Translations under genes and position numbers: made by a program | Part shown: positions 25,249 through 39,000 of the stretch, one piece after another | Layout: every line of letters starts with the position of its first letter | Position numbering within the stretch: position 1 is the stretch's first letter | Assembly: GCA_001600455.1 (NCBI GenBank) | Contig: BCKC01000001.1 | Location: forward strand, 1,638,441-1,702,440 | Reading direction: 5' to 3' | DNA: 64,000 nt | Source of the DNA: Endocalyx cinctus | Taxonomy: Eukaryota > Ascomycota > Sordariomycetes > Amphisphaeriales > Apiosporaceae | Notes under the pieces: model-generated | What the model was told of the DNA's origin: nothing | Databases searched by the model: none | Seen by the model: the letters and a program-made list of their open reading frames with translations, nothing else

Positions 25249-28200
25249 TTACTGAAAGTTAACCAACTTGCTCTTTGTGCATACGGCCTTGGCTAGGGTC
25301 TGAATGGAGCCGCTGGACAGTAGCTCGAGCACCTGCAGCGTGGCCTCGAACTCGCGCGTGATGAAGTTACGAATCTCGATGGCGACGAGCGAGTCGAGCG
25401 GGTACTGCGACAACGACCGGGTGACGTCTAAGTCCTCGAGCTCCATCATCATGACGGCCGCGAGCTTGTGCACCAGACCGTCGCAGACGACCTGCTCGGC
25501 CTCTTCCAAGGACTTGGCCGCCTTCACCGCCGCATTATACGAGATGGCCTTGGCGGCGCCCGAAGAGGAGGCTTCGGCGGCGGCGGCAGCCTCCGCCGCC
25601 TCGCGCAGGTACTTGCACTTGGCGTCCGGGGTCCAGAACGGCTGCATGCTAGGTGTGATGCGCATGCCGGTGATGGTGTGGTTGTTGCAGGTCTCGCCCA
25701 GCTTGCCGCTCACGGCCGCGCCGAGAAGCGCCAGGACCTCGGCCTCGCAGATGGTGTCGCTTCCGAGGTTTCGAGCGACCTCGGCCGCCTTCTCGAGGTC
25801 CTCAGCCAGGTAACCCGAGTCGGAGATGGCGGTCAGGTCAAGCGACGAGGCCGGCATGCCCCGCGAGAGACGGTGCTGCACGAGGGCGTTGAGGAAGCAG
25901 TTCGCCGCCGCGTATGCGGCTTGACCACGGTTACCGACCATTCCCGCTATAGATGAGATGGCGACGAAGAAGTCGAGCGGCGCGTTGATTAGCGCACGGT
26001 GGAAGTTCCAACCTCCCTGGACCTTGGACTCGATCACCTTGATGAAGTCTTCGTACGTCATCTTCTCGTATAACACATCCTAATGACTTTGAGTTAGCTA
26101 ACTTTTCTTCTCCCTTCAAAGGATGATTGGAAAGAATAATCAAAATAGCGGTAATACTTACTCGTAAGACCATAGAACCATGCACCAATCCCCTGACGGG
26201 AGGCAACCCCTCTAACCCCTCGTTGACCAGTTCTTCCACCTCGGCCGGGTTAGCGACGTCGCAGCTTCGAACGACGACCTCGGCACCGACCTCAGCGACT
26301 TCATCGATGAGTTCCTTGACCTTACCGGTCGCGCTTCCGCTTCGGGAAACTAGCACCAGGTGACGAGCACCGCGGCTGACCATCCAGCGGGCCATGCTCC
26401 GACCTAGACCTCCCGTACCGCCAATGAGCACGTACGTGGCGTTGGCCTTCAACAATTGGGCGGGCTTCTTGGGGGGCGTTGCCCTGATGATATCATCCGC
26501 GTGAGGGACAACCACCAGTTTACCATGCATCTTGGCGCCGTGGAGCGTCTTGAAGGCCGACTCGACCTCGGAGATGGGGAACACGGTGACGGGGGAGATC
26601 GGTCTGACCTTGCCGTAGCGGATCAGCTTGGACACATCCGAGAGTACCCGCTGCAGCATCGTGGGCCGCTCCGCGGCGACGGCCATGATGTCGGCGGACA
26701 TGAAGCTCGCGTTGTGGTCGATCTGGCTCATCTCGAGCCTGGAGCTACCGGCGGCGTTGGCGTCGCGGGGTCCGATGTCGACGAGACGACCGAACTTGTT
26801 GAGGCAGTTCCAACTCTCCCGAAGCGCGTCTCCAGAAAGGCTGTTCAGGACGACGTCGACGCCGGCACCGTTCGTGGCCTGGCGAATGGCGTGTCCGAAG
26901 GAGATGCCGCGGCTGTAGAAGATGTGGTTCTCCGGGATGCCGTACTCCTTCATCAGGAACTGCTTCTTCTCCGAGCTTCCCACCGTGGTGTATACCTCGG
27001 CACCGATCATCTGAGCCAGAGCTATGGCGGCTTGACCGACGGCACCGGCGCCCGCGTGGATGAGGACGCTTTCGTCATCGTGCAGACGACCGAGCTCGAT
27101 GAGGGAGTAGTAAGCTGTACTGTACGCGAGGGGAAGAGTTGCGGCGTGCTCGAAGGACATATCTCGCGGTAATTTGAAGGCGAACGAGGCCTTGGTGCGC
27201 GTCGTGGTAGCAAAGGCACCGTAGGTTATAGCGGCAACCTTGTCTCCAACTACTAGGTTTCTTACGTCTTTGCCTACGGATATGATGGTACCGCTAGCTT
27301 CAACGCCAAACTCTGCCTCCGGGAGTTTTCCGTGTGCTGCACTAAGGTCCCTGTGATTTACGCCGACGGCTTCTACGTGGATCTCGATGTCTTCAGCCCC
27401 GAGTGGAGTGGAGTCTGTGGTGTCATCAATGAAATGTAAGGTATCAAAAGTTCCCGCATTGGCGATAGACATCTTCAATTTGCGGTTGTCTTGAGAAAAT
27501 GGCACCGGTTGCATGGCCGAAGGCTTTGTTGCGCGGTGGACGACTTCATTCATTTCTGCATCGTGGATAATGCGGGGTGTAAAGAACGACCCTGACCTCT
27601 CCATGAACTCCATCTCACCGTTCGAGGAAGATCCCTTGCCAAACACCGCCTTGAACACTTTGATAACCGCATCGACTGCTTTAGGCTCTGGCAGCTGAGA
27701 CTTTCCGTCCAGATCCAAGGTGGCAAAAGGCAACAGGGTCTCAGAGCGTATGGTTCTACTTAAACCAGCGATCATGTTTAGATCAGGAGAAGTGGCATTA
27801 TCATAAGCACCTCTGACGACCCACAGAGCTCCCTGGACAGTAGTCAGTATCTTCTGCAGAGTGTCAAACTCTTGCTCCTTTAGGCGGGATAGCAATGGCT
27901 TTTCAATTTCCTGCAGGAATATCACGAGCTTGTTCTCAGGGTCTATGTCGAGGTTTGTGCTCATGCCCGGCTTCCTGCCAGTTATTCGCTCTAGCGCTTC
28001 CGACACGCCGAAGGCCAGCTCGTTTTGCTCTGTTGAGTCCCCGTGGATTATAGAGATCTCAGTGTCCGGGAGCTCTGATTCTCCGTCCGGAATCGCCTCG
28101 GCGCTGTTCTCGGGCTCGGTGGAGAGCGGCTCGAGAATTGGCTCCCAGTCAAGCTTGTAGCAGAGTTCTCGGTGCGCTTCCACGTCTACTTGCGCATCGT

Positions 28201-31200
28201 GGTCAAGTATAGGAGCAACGGTTAGCTCTTCCACGCTAATCAGTGGATCTGATGTGACAGTGTCCGCAACGGCGAACATCGTGACTTTCGTGGGTCTTGG
28301 CTTTTGGGATGGGATCAACCCTTGGCAATAGGCATGGAGTGTCTTTCCGGGTTGGCTTGAAATCTCAGTAATTTGCTTAGATATGGATAATGACGCCACG
28401 GAGGAGGGAAGGTAAACTGTATCAACAGTCTCATTCTGAACAGAAGTGCTTGGCCAATACATCGATATCAAAGACTCTAGGAATGCAGGCTGAATGACGG
28501 CATCGCTGGTGTAGTGATTTGGCATCTCTTTGGCGATATCTGGGACAATTAGGTCGGCGCGGGAACACGTACTGCAAGCTTGGCAGTTATCGATTCCCTG
28601 GAAGGTAGGCCCGTACGCGACACCAATGTCCGACAGATTGTCGTATAACTTGGTCATAGCTACCGGTGTAGTTGCAGCAGAGGTGATGTCATCGATTGTT
28701 GATCTCAGAAGCACTCTCGAAGTGAGACTGTTCCGAGCCGCGTCGACACCGTTCGCTTCCTTTGATCGAACGGTAATTAAGCCTTTACAGTGCTCTTTCC
28801 AGCCCTTGCTCTTGGTCCAGGAGCAGATGCGGAACTCACTCCATACCTCCGAAGAAACTAAGGTGCCCTCTTGATGCGGTCGAAGTGTCGTGGTCATCTC
28901 GACATCTTCATCCGGAATGACCAAAGGCGCGATCACGGATACGTCTCGGAGCTCATATCTTTCAAACTGGACGTCGGCGGCTATCGCCTTTTGAGAAGTG
29001 GCTTCCATAGCCATAGATATGAATCCAGACATTGGGAAAATAGTGAGCGACTGTATTCTGTGATGCTGCAGCCATGGAAGATCATCCAAGCGGACTATGT
29101 TCCTCCAGGTGGGTTCCAAATCATTAGAATAGTTGGCTAAGGTTCCCAGTATATCATTTCTAGGTGCAGTTCTGTTCTTGTGCAGCTGGGTCATGCGAGA
29201 CTCGTGCCAATATTTGGCCGAATAATTCCAGGGATATCTTGGCAAATCGTTCAGCAGCGTCGGCGACTTTCCTGACTTCGGAAAGTTGATGGCTTCAAAG
29301 TTGAGGAGCGCGCCCTTTGTGAAAAGCGCGCCTGCTACATCCAAAGCAGTTCCTACAGCATCTTTCTTCCTTCCGAGTGCAGAAACGTATGGGATCTTGG
29401 TTGCGTCGCCGCCCGAAGCTTTCAGAATCTGTTTCAAAGGACCAGCCAGTGCGGAATGAGGACCCAGCTCTACCAGCATGTTAACCCCAGTTCTATGCTG
29501 ACCTTCAGGCTCTAGCATGCTCTGTACGGCTTCGCTAAATCTTACAGGACAGGTAAGATTCTGCACCCAGTATGAGGGCTCGAGCTCTTTGCCCTCTATG
29601 CGACGGCCAAGGAGAGATGAGTGGAATCGAACCTCAGTAGCGACGGGAGGTTCGGTATCTTGAATTGACTCTTGATAATCCTTAGCGAGTAGATTCATGT
29701 GATGTGAGTGGTATGCAGTATCAACGAAAAGCTTTCGGTTGAACATCTGCTTCTCTTCAACTGCTTTCCTCAGCTCGTCTATACCGGCCTCGTCGCCCGA
29801 TATCGTCAGACTCGAAGGACTGTTATAGCAGGCAATCTTGACCTCTCCTTCCTTGACATCAGCGATGAGCGGCTCGAATTCTTCTTTGCTACCGCCCACT
29901 GCCATCATGGCACCTCGCAGGTCAGGGTATCTTTCCTTTAGCACGGGAATCAGGCGACCTCTGTGATAAGCGATAGACATGCATGTCTCAAAATTTAGCA
30001 CACCAGCAGCGTAGGCAGCCCCGATTTCTCCACTGGAGTGTCCAGCTACCGCCGTCGGTCGGATCCCCCATGATCGCAAGAGATCTGTTAGCGCTAGTTG
30101 AATTGCCGTACAAGACGGCTGACTGATGTGAGCCGCGCCTACTGCGGAGTTCTCTTCGTCCTTGCCTAGTTCCTCGACAAGGGACCAGGTCGCTCCCATG
30201 GCACTCAGGCAGGTGTCGGCGTAGTCTATGGCGTTGGTGAAAACAGGATAGTGCTCGTATAACTCCCGTCCCATACCATACCACTGGGCACCTTGTCCGG
30301 TAAAGATGAAACCTATTCTGAGAGGTTCGGTCTCCTTACCGGGCACGGCCTTTCCTTGATTAATTGCCTCAATCAGATCGAACGATCTCAGAGCAGATAC
30401 CGCGACTCTCCACTGAAGGAATGATCTTCGCTGGCCGAGAGTGTACGCGAAATCAGCCATCAACGCCTTCTGGAACATCTCAGGTCTTTGTTCAAGGTAA
30501 ATGACCAACTTCTTCAGAATTGTCTCCAAAGAGTTCTTGTCATTTGCAGTTATTACGTATAGTTTCCGAGCCGGGTTCTCGTCTTTGAGGTCGGCATCGT
30601 CCTTTGAACCCCTCTGAGTGAAAGGAACTCTCTCAAGCACAACGTGCGCGTTGGTGCCGCCGAACCCGAAATTATTGACGCTGATATATTTCTTATTTTT
30701 CGGCCAAGGACGTTGAGTGACAGGGATCTGGACACAAGTTTCGTTAGCAGCCATATTGTGTAAACAAGCTTCTATTAAGATTACTTACTTTCAAATTCCA
30801 CTCCTTAAACGGAATTTTTTCGTTGGGTTTCTTGAAGTCGTAATTTGGTAGAACGAAACCTCTCTCTAACATCAATGCTGCCTTTATGACCGCGACAATT
30901 CCAGATGCTCCCTCAAGATGGCCGATATTTGATTTCACCGAACCGATCAATAGGGGATCTCTCGGCGATCGGCCATCCTTGAAGACATTGTGGATCGCCG
31001 TTGCTTCGATAGGGTCTCCCACTCGTGTGCCCGTGCCATGTGCTTCGACGAAGCCACAATCCGAGGGGCTGATTCCGGCATTTTTATATACTTGGCGCAT
31101 TAGATTTTCTACGTCTTATTGTTAGCATACTGTGCTTTGATGCAACCGAAGACATCACACATACCCTGTGCATCGCCGCAAGGCATCGTGATACCAGGTG

Positions 31201-32403
31201 TTCTTCCATCCTGGTTGATCCCGCTTCCGGCGATGATCGCCCGGATTTGATCATTATCCTTTCGAGCCTGCTCGAGAGGCTTGAGAATTATCACACCACA
31301 GCCTTCACCACGTCCAAAGCCCGTACCTCTATTGTCGAAGGAAAACGATCTACCCGAATCTGAGAAGAGCCTATCTAAGGCTTAGTATAAATTTTAAGTC
31401 TTTTCGAGGGGAAATTAATACTTACCGCGACTTAGAAAACGAAATCCAAAACTCCGGAAGCATGTTCAAGTGGCATCCGCCAACGATAGCCAAGCCTGAC
31501 TCTCCCATTCGTAGGCTTTGGCATGCAACATGCAATGCTACAAGACTCGAGGAGCATGCCGTATCTGTGGTGAAACTAGGTCCTTTAAGGTCGAAGAAGT
31601 GTGAAATTCTGTTGGACTGCATGGCATATGCGCATCCTGATTCTGTTAGCGATGATATATGTGATGCGTCACTATGGGGTCTTACCAGTTGCTTGATGCA
31701 TGGGGATGGTATCCGTATCCCTGAATAGATGAGATTCATACTCTGGGAATGATCCACCCACAAACACACCTACGTCCTCGCCGACAATCTTGTGTTTTGG
31801 GACACCCGCATTCTCGAGAGCTTCAAATGTACATTCAAGAAGAAGACGTTGTTGTGGATCCATAGAAATTGCTTCTTTCTCAGTCAAGCTGAAGAATGGC
31901 GCGTCGAAGGCAGCCAAGTCTGTGTTGAGGAAATGGCCGCCAACTGGATTGTGACAGCCAGCTTTTCCTGGATTAGGGTGCTGAAAGCTTGCCATGTTGA
32001 ATCTCTCCTTTGGGATCTCCGAGTAGCCGCTGCGGGCTCGAGCTAGCAGTTCCCAGAACTCGGTTGGACTGGCTATGTTTCCCGGCAGTCGACATGACAT
32101 ACCGACTATAGCGAGGGGCATCATCTTTGAGTTGGGCGTTGGCGTAGGACTCCGCCCAGGGTCACCGTTTGCTTGACCGCCTACTCCAGTATGGTTGCCG
32201 TTAGCGAGTCTCATAGGTAGGTCATAGTTAGAATTTCCGTTTATTTGAGAACTCCCGTTCACGTTCGGTGTGACGTCAATGCTTCCGTTTGGAAAGCCAT
32301 TTGTTGCGCCATTAACGTGATGGCCGTTTGTTTGAGGTATCACTCCCGCTTCCTCCCCATTAGGTACAAAGTTGGTGTTGTTACTTGTGGCTCCCGGGGC
32401 CAT
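25249..32403 (-). CDS. Highly reducing type I polyketide synthase (KS-AT-DH-ER-KR-ACP)
   Basis: Iterative synthase building a reduced polyketide from malonyl-CoA. Exons are 32403-31686, 31636-31426, 31370-31165, 31108-30789, 30727-26162 and 26079-25249, giving 2283 aa. Residues 1-93 are an Asn/Gly-rich leader. KS about 94-520 has Cys267 (DTACSSSL), His402 (VEAHGTGT) and His442 (KSNIGHLEG). AT about 625-935 has Ser716 (GHSSGE). DH about 1010-1300 has His1041 (HHRIQSLTIFP), but Glu1236 (IQPAFLES) where Asp is usual. There is no methyltransferase; a structural KR-like spacer (about 1330-1560) leads into ER (about 1575-1895; HAGAGAVGQAA). KR about 1917-2110 has GGTGGLG, Ser2050, Tyr2063 and Asn2067. 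ACP carries Ser2237 (PLDSL). No release domain follows. It is divergent from the hydrolase at 34123, which probably frees the product. The product cannot be predicted. Confidence 0.96.
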
Positions 32404-34122
32404 GACTGTAGAATTTGCGACTACTCGACTACGTTAGCCATAGGGGTTAGAACATCAGAACCTTCGGGCGTTTGGCTTGGAAAATGAACCTTATATGATT
32501 CTCTGTTCTATATTAGCCACCAAGGTACGTCACTATCGTTTCGTTATCTCGCATTAAAAGATACTTATATGTTACAACAGCATATCATAGTGACACGTCT
32601 CTCTCGGAAAACAGGAAGATCTTTCCGCCCTTAGAACGGAGGAAAGGCCACAATTTTAGGCGGAAACCCTTGTACGAGTTGGTCTCTCCGAGTATATCGG
32701 AAACTTCCTACCTCATAACTATGTACTTCTGTACATACCTAACAGATGATAGCATAGCTTGCCCCATTAGCCGTGGCGTCGGGCCGTTTGTTGCCGGTGC
32801 TTAAGAAGTCTAGCTTCCATCACTCTCATGTTCAAGTCAGTCTCAATACCAACCGAGACACTATTCAGGAATTTCCAGAAATATTGTCAATGTCTGGTTC
32901 TGGTGCATTTCCATGTTCGGACCTGTCATTATATCGGCATCTATCTTAGGTAGTTGGGATCTCAGATTCTTTTTTTGATATGAGCTCTGCATTCGCGACC
33001 AGTCATGAAAGTTGATGGATGATCAGGGTCTATGCAGACCGGGGTCAATTTTCGGAACAGGCGCACAAGGAGACATCGATCTACGTAATCAATATAATTG
33101 CCGCCATTATTCCCACGGTTTCTGATAATAACACTATTGGTACTATGGCCACTTGCGTATGCTTGTTTAACGGTCAGGAAGATGTTGGATCTGGTTGGCG
33201 GAGAGCTCGCAGTTCAATACCGCTGATCCGATCGCCATTATTAACGACAAAGGACAATGACCTGTTCAAGGCCGATAAATATAATATATTATCATGATAA
33301 GATCAACATGTCATCGAGTCACAAACCATAACTGGAAAGTACACAACCGGTTGTTTTGACAACCAAACGGGTCTCGATAGGTAAAATAGGTTCCATATAA
33401 CCATACGACAAGGATAACGATTGGATAGAAAGCTTTGCATATGACAGCTACCCTTAAAAATAAAATGAGATCAACATCTCCTGTCATGTCTACGACCCTA
33501 CACAATGCAATATATATCTAGATTGAATAGCACCAGCCCCGACTTGGCACCCCGGCACATTGACACCTTTAAGGAAATATTTCAACAAAACCGGCTGTGG
33601 GGGGTGGAGCCGAGAGTGATACTGGTGTCAGATCGACATCATAATGGCATGAATCGGGAGACATATATTGATATAAAAGTATTGATTGTATGTGGGAGCT
33701 CTTTATCCGGGATGTATATATCGGTTTATCCTCGACCCCTGACAACCCAGACAAATACCCGGAAGCCAAACAATTCAACACAGAGCCTCAGGTGTAGATC
33801 AAGTAATTAATCATCCCGCTCATGCGTCCTTAAAAAAAGTCAAAGTCTAGATTGACCTATTGAATGTTTATCTCAAACCGTTATGTTTAAATTACCGAGT
33901 CCACATATTGAGCAGACTATCACATGTATTTTTCTATGCATCGCTCAGGGGTATAGTAATTATAGCTTAAAGCTACTGTGTCTTCAATACGAAGACACAC
34001 ATTACGCACTCGCTTTTTCCCTTCGTTATTCCCCCTCCGTGGCATAGTTCCACTCTGTCTAGCCCTAGTCTGTTGCACAGTCGGCAAGCGGGCAAACTCA
34101 CGGCCAAACCAAGACCTGCAAT
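32404..34122. promoter_or_regulatory. Bidirectional promoter region between PKS and FSH hydrolase
   Basis: A 1.7 kb spacer separates the divergent ATGs of the polyketide synthase (minus) and the serine hydrolase (plus). No ORF above 101 codons or with motif is seen. The arrangement implies co-regulation of synthesis and release. I could not point to a convincing paired CGG site for a pathway-specific C6 regulator, and no such regulator gene adjoins the locus. Confidence 0.55.
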
Positions 34123-35074
34123 ATGAAGTTTCTCTGTCTTCCTGGCGCATATGGAAGCGCTGATGTAAGTTTTATTGTCGTAACCAGATAGAAAGCGTTG
34201 CAGCTAATATCGAAGCAGAAATTTGAGGTTCAGCTTGGTATGTATGATCTCACTATGCATACCTAATATTGCCTCTACTCATTAAAACTTTTTTTTAACT
34301 TACGATACATAATAGCACCTATGGTAAATGAGCTTCTTTCTGATAACTCGGCCACGTTCCGCTTCGTCGACGCACCATGTGAAGCAATTCCCCCTAAGGG
34401 GTTTGAGGATTTCTTCGGAAAGCCACCATATTATCGATTTATCGAGCCCGATGACAAAGACTCAACAGAAAACACCGACGTTCTGTCTCGTATCCGAGAT
34501 TTTCCAGAATGCGATACCCCCGAGGATACGATGCGGGAGCTGTGGAAAGAAGGCGTTGCTTCTAGTGTGATAAGCACGCACAAAGCTATCCAATTTTTGC
34601 TAGAAATCATGCACAGGGAAGGTCCTTTTGAAGGTATCATTGGATATTCCGAAGGTGCTACAGTAGCCGGAACTCTGATCCTCGCTGAGCAGAGGCTTCA
34701 AGAGAAGACAGGCCGTAAACCGATGATCAAGTGCGCCATCTTCGCTGCTGGGTGGCCGCCCCTCGATCCTGCTACTTGGGCAATGGTTCTTGCGGACGAG
34801 TCTGAAATCATGGTTAACATTCACACTCTTCATATCAGTAAGTCAAAATTCTTCCAAGCATGACCGATGTTTCAATGCTCAAACAAACTTAGTTGGCTCA
34901 ATGGACCCTTACGTGGCGGGATCGATGGCGCTATACAACACCTGCGAACCTGATATGGCCCGAATTTTCGATCATGGAAAAGGACATACGCTACCAAGGG
35001 ATAAGGAGGTTATCAAAGAGCTTTCAGACATGATTCGGGACATGATCACCGATGTAGAGAATATGGAAGACTAG
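34123..35074 (+). CDS. FSH-family serine hydrolase (LovG-type releasing enzyme)
   Basis: Small alpha/beta hydrolase of the FSH1 family, which includes LovG, the thioesterase that frees product from a reducing synthase. Exons are 34123-34164, 34219-34237, 34316-34837 and 34893-35074, giving 254 aa, the usual size. The N-terminus MKFLCLPGAYGSAD joins the 19-nt exon (KFEVQL) and then APMVNELL, matching the family opening. Motifs: oxyanion and nucleophile region GIIGYSEGA with Ser132, Asp199 in GSMDPYV, His226 in HGKGHTLP, a complete triad. PPKGFEDFFGKPPYYRF is another family block. It is divergent from the polyketide synthase, which lacks its own release domain, so product offloading is the likely job; this is inference from context. 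The second exon's acceptor has two AGs three bases apart, so a one-residue Gln insertion is possible. Confidence 0.92.
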
Positions 35075-36050
35075 ATGGTCATGGAAGATTTTTTTTTTTT
35101 TTTTTTTTCAATTTTTTTTTTCTCTCTCTTCAACGTCGATAAGGCTCCATGAATGCAAATAACCCTTTTATTCTAGTTTAGTACTTTATGGAAAATGATA
35201 TTATAAAATTTAAACTATTTTCTCCTTTTTTGAATCTTCATCATCTAAGAAAAAATATATGTGATACTTATGCAAACTGTCGGACCTCTTTCGTACCATC
35301 TTTGCGGTAATTACCTTCCTCAAGACGTGCGATTTGGATATGCATTGATGCTGCTGCTGCTGAGATACTTCGCACGTGAGCAAGATAGAAAATGAACTTG
35401 AGATCATCGCTATAATACAACGTGTTCACGATGATTAATGTCAACATAATCAGATCATTCTGCGTTTGTAGCTTTCACTCCACGCAGATGGCAAATTAAT
35501 AATCGCTTCGAACCATCCCCGGGGTATGTCGATCATCTTGGCTCTTGTGGAGTCGATATCTTTATCAGGAGAGACCATTCATTCATGATACTCTTTCCGC
35601 GCAGAAACCAGAAATACGGTACGCGGAAGTAATATAGCGGCTTCTTTCTAAAAATTGGATTCATTTTCTTCTTCCTTCATTCTTAAGCGGAGTATTTATT
35701 GGGCCCTTTAGCGGCGGATGTTACTCTCCGATGTCACCAAGAATGTATTTATCCAAAACTCACTTTTGGAGGAAATCTTGCATATGGTGCGGAACTCGGG
35801 GGGCAGAGGGCTCAGTACTAAGTACGTCTTCGCCCTAGCACTCTACTCTCCTGTTTCGTTTTTATCCCTTCATTTCTAATTTCTATTAATCGTTTTTCTT
35901 CTTTTCCTCTTACTCCTCCTACTTCCTCTTGGCCTGCTCCCCGGTCCGACCTTTTCCCATCCGGATTTCCCAATTTGGAAAGTTCATTTTTTTCTCATCA
36001 TTAGCTCACCTAAAGCTCTTGAAAGTGTCTGAGAGAGAAGACCAGTAATT
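35075..36050. promoter_or_regulatory. Intergenic region with pyrimidine-rich ABC-transporter promoter
   Basis: The left part holds the hydrolase 3' end with T18 and T10 runs (35090-35118) and a GCT run near 35347-35361. The right part (about 35850-35940) is strongly pyrimidine-rich on the plus strand (tttcttcttttcctcttact type), a typical core promoter signature of filamentous fungi just upstream of the transporter ATG. No gene is supported. Confidence 0.5.
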
Positions 36051-39000
36051 ATGGAAGAGGGAGCTTCCAAGAATGGGGTCGTATCATTGGAGCAGGATCC
36101 ACACGAGGATGCCTCTGACGGTCCGTCAGGCTCGACCACACCCAAACCACCCATCGTTCTCCAGCCGGCCAATGAGTCAGTGCCGGTCGGGTCCGAAATA
36201 GACGGTCCTATTGCTGATACCTCGGAAATGAAATCGCAAATAAAGAGACTCCCAAGCGGTGATTCTATGACAGCATTGCTGAAGACGCCGGCTCCTTTTG
36301 GTCGCGAAGCTTCACTTGCGTCAAAGCCGTCAGTGGTGTCGCTGCCGTCAGATGCCGGGCAGTCTTCTTCAGATCCAACAACAGCGGCTCGCCATACGAT
36401 ATCATTGAGACCATCGCTAGCCTCGCTTCCTGAGTCACCGGCACCTGCAGAGAGACAAAATGTTGGATCTCCCTTATCTCCGATTGAATCAGTGGCATCT
36501 CCAACGAGAGCTGCTGAACCAGAAGAATCTCCACCGGCCAAAAAGTTGGTGGTGAAAAAAAAGAAGGGCAAGCCAGAGGCCACCCCACCGGGTCCTATGA
36601 ACAATCCGGACAACATACCAACTAAATTCTCAATTTGGAAAAAGCAATCTTTGAAATTTCTTGTACGAGTACCCATTCATATATTCATCTGTCAAGAAAG
36701 CTGACATGTGAAATAGAGGATATTTTCCTTTTCGACATGGCAAGATCGTCTGATTCTTGTCGCCTCCTCTCTTTCGGCCTTAGGGGCCGGCGTAACCTTC
36801 CCACTCATGGCCCTTATCTATGGTGAATATCATTAAGAGTTATTAGGTCTCGAGTTTAAAGCTAATTGTCAAAATAGGGAGAATCATTGGCAGCTTCGCC
36901 GTCATCAATGCTAACTGGGACGTACAAAACGGCAAAGCTCTACGTACCCAGGTCATTGAAGATAACGTGTAAGTACATATTACATCCCAACTAATCGTAC
37001 AGCCAAGTTAACTTGACCTTATCAAGCCTATATTTGGTCTACATATTCATCGCCAGGTTCCTCTTAGGTTACATTGCAACGGTAAGTTGAACCTCTCATA
37101 AGACTCTATTACTTTATCTAATAAAAGAAAATGTAGTTGGGTTTTCGTATGATGAGTATCCGCGTATCATCGGCCCTACGATTAGCCTACCTTCAAGCTC
37201 TCCTGGAGCTCCCTGTTTCTCTCCTCGACAGTCGACCTCCCGGCGAAGTAGCCGCCATCATCACCGGGACAGCCAATACGGTTCAGGCCGGAATATCCGA
37301 AAAACTTGCTGCTATACTCCAGAACATTTCGCTGCTAGTCGCGGCGCTCGTAATAGCGTTCAGCCAAAGCTGGAAGCTGTGCCTCGTTACGAGCAGTGGG
37401 CTTGTGGTGATCTCGTTGTGCTACGGCCTCTCGATTCCGTTCGTGAGCCGGAACATGAAGGAGGTCGAAGATGCTAACATCAAGGGATCTGCCGTCGTCA
37501 GCGAGGCCTTCGCCGCCGTCAGGATGGTGGCCGCTTGCGGGGCGGAGATGAAGATGGTGGAAAGATACCAGGCTTGGGTCGACGAAGCTACGCGTAGAGG
37601 ACAGCAAGTGTCCAAGGTTACCGGCCTACAGCACGGAATTAGTAAGTTTCAGCATCCACAGAGTAATGAAATTATGCTAACAAATATGGATAGTTTACTT
37701 CACTGTTTATTCGTGAGTTTCTAGGTCAATAAATTGTTGATATTTTCCGATCCTAACACTCGCCCTAGGACATTTGCCCTGGCCTTCTGGTTCGCCGTGA
37801 AGCTTATGATGAATTTTGAGATTGCGAATGTTGGGACCCTAGTCACGTAAGCAACCGCTGCATCTTAAATTATAATTATAAATGTGTGGTCTCAATAGTT
37901 CGCTAACTATGAACAGAGTCTTGATGTCCGTCATGATGATAAGCTCAGGAGTGAACCATATCGCGACGCCGATATCCGCGGCAGCGAAAGCAGCTGGCTC
38001 AGCCACTATCCTGTATAACGGCATCGACGCGCCAAAACAACCTACCGCTGGCGTGAAAGCACCGGAGGTCTCTGCGTCTGAAAACATCGTGCTCTGGAAT
38101 ATCAATTTCACGTATCCGTCGAGGCCTAAATTGAAGGTCCTCGACAACTTGTGCTTGATTTTACCGGCGGGCAAAATTACCGCCATCGTCGGTCCGTCGG
38201 GGTCGGGAAAGAGCACCATCGTAGCGCTTCTCCAGCGTTGGTACGACTTAGATGGCGATCCCGAAAAAAACCCGTTGGTCAGTAGAGTGAGCTCCGTCAG
38301 AGATAACTTGTCAAACTAACGGAAATGTTTTAGGTCAATTGGCTGCGCAACGGCTCCGTGACCATCGGTGGCACAAAGTTACTTGACATTGACCTGAAGT
38401 GGTGGCGCTCTCAAATCGGCCTAGTCCAGCAAGAACCATTCTTATTCAATCAGACGATTTACGAGAACGTCGTGAACGGTTTGATAGGCACGGAATGGGA
38501 GAATGCGGACGAGAAGACTAAGAAAGAACTAGTCGAGGGGGCTTGTAAAGAGTCCTTCGCAGATGAGTTTATCTCTAGGCTTCCGGATGTAAGTAGATGA
38601 GTATCGTATGGTCTAAAATACATAATACTAACTTGGTGTCTAACCAGGGCTACGATACCGACGTGGGCGACGCGGGCATACGTCTCAGCGGTGGGCAGCG
38701 CCAGAGGCTCGCCATCGCGAGAGCTATCATTAAACAGCCGAAAATACTCATACTCGACGAAGCCACCAGTTCCATCGATGTCCGAGGCGAGAAAGTGGTA
38801 CAAGCAGCCTTAGATAAGGTCTCTAAGAATCGCACCACCATCATGATAGCTCACCGACTATCCACAGTGAAGAAAGCAGATAATATCGTCGTACTTTCCA
38901 AGGGGAAAGTCGTGCAGTGGGGCAACCACGAGAGTCTGATGGCTCAAGTAGGGGGCCCTTATTGGGTTCTGACCACCTCGCAGCAGCTCATGATGCACGA

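Noticed and set aside
26456..27172. 238-codon antisense frame in the synthase ER region
   Set aside because: Shadow of GC-rich coding sequence on the minus strand.
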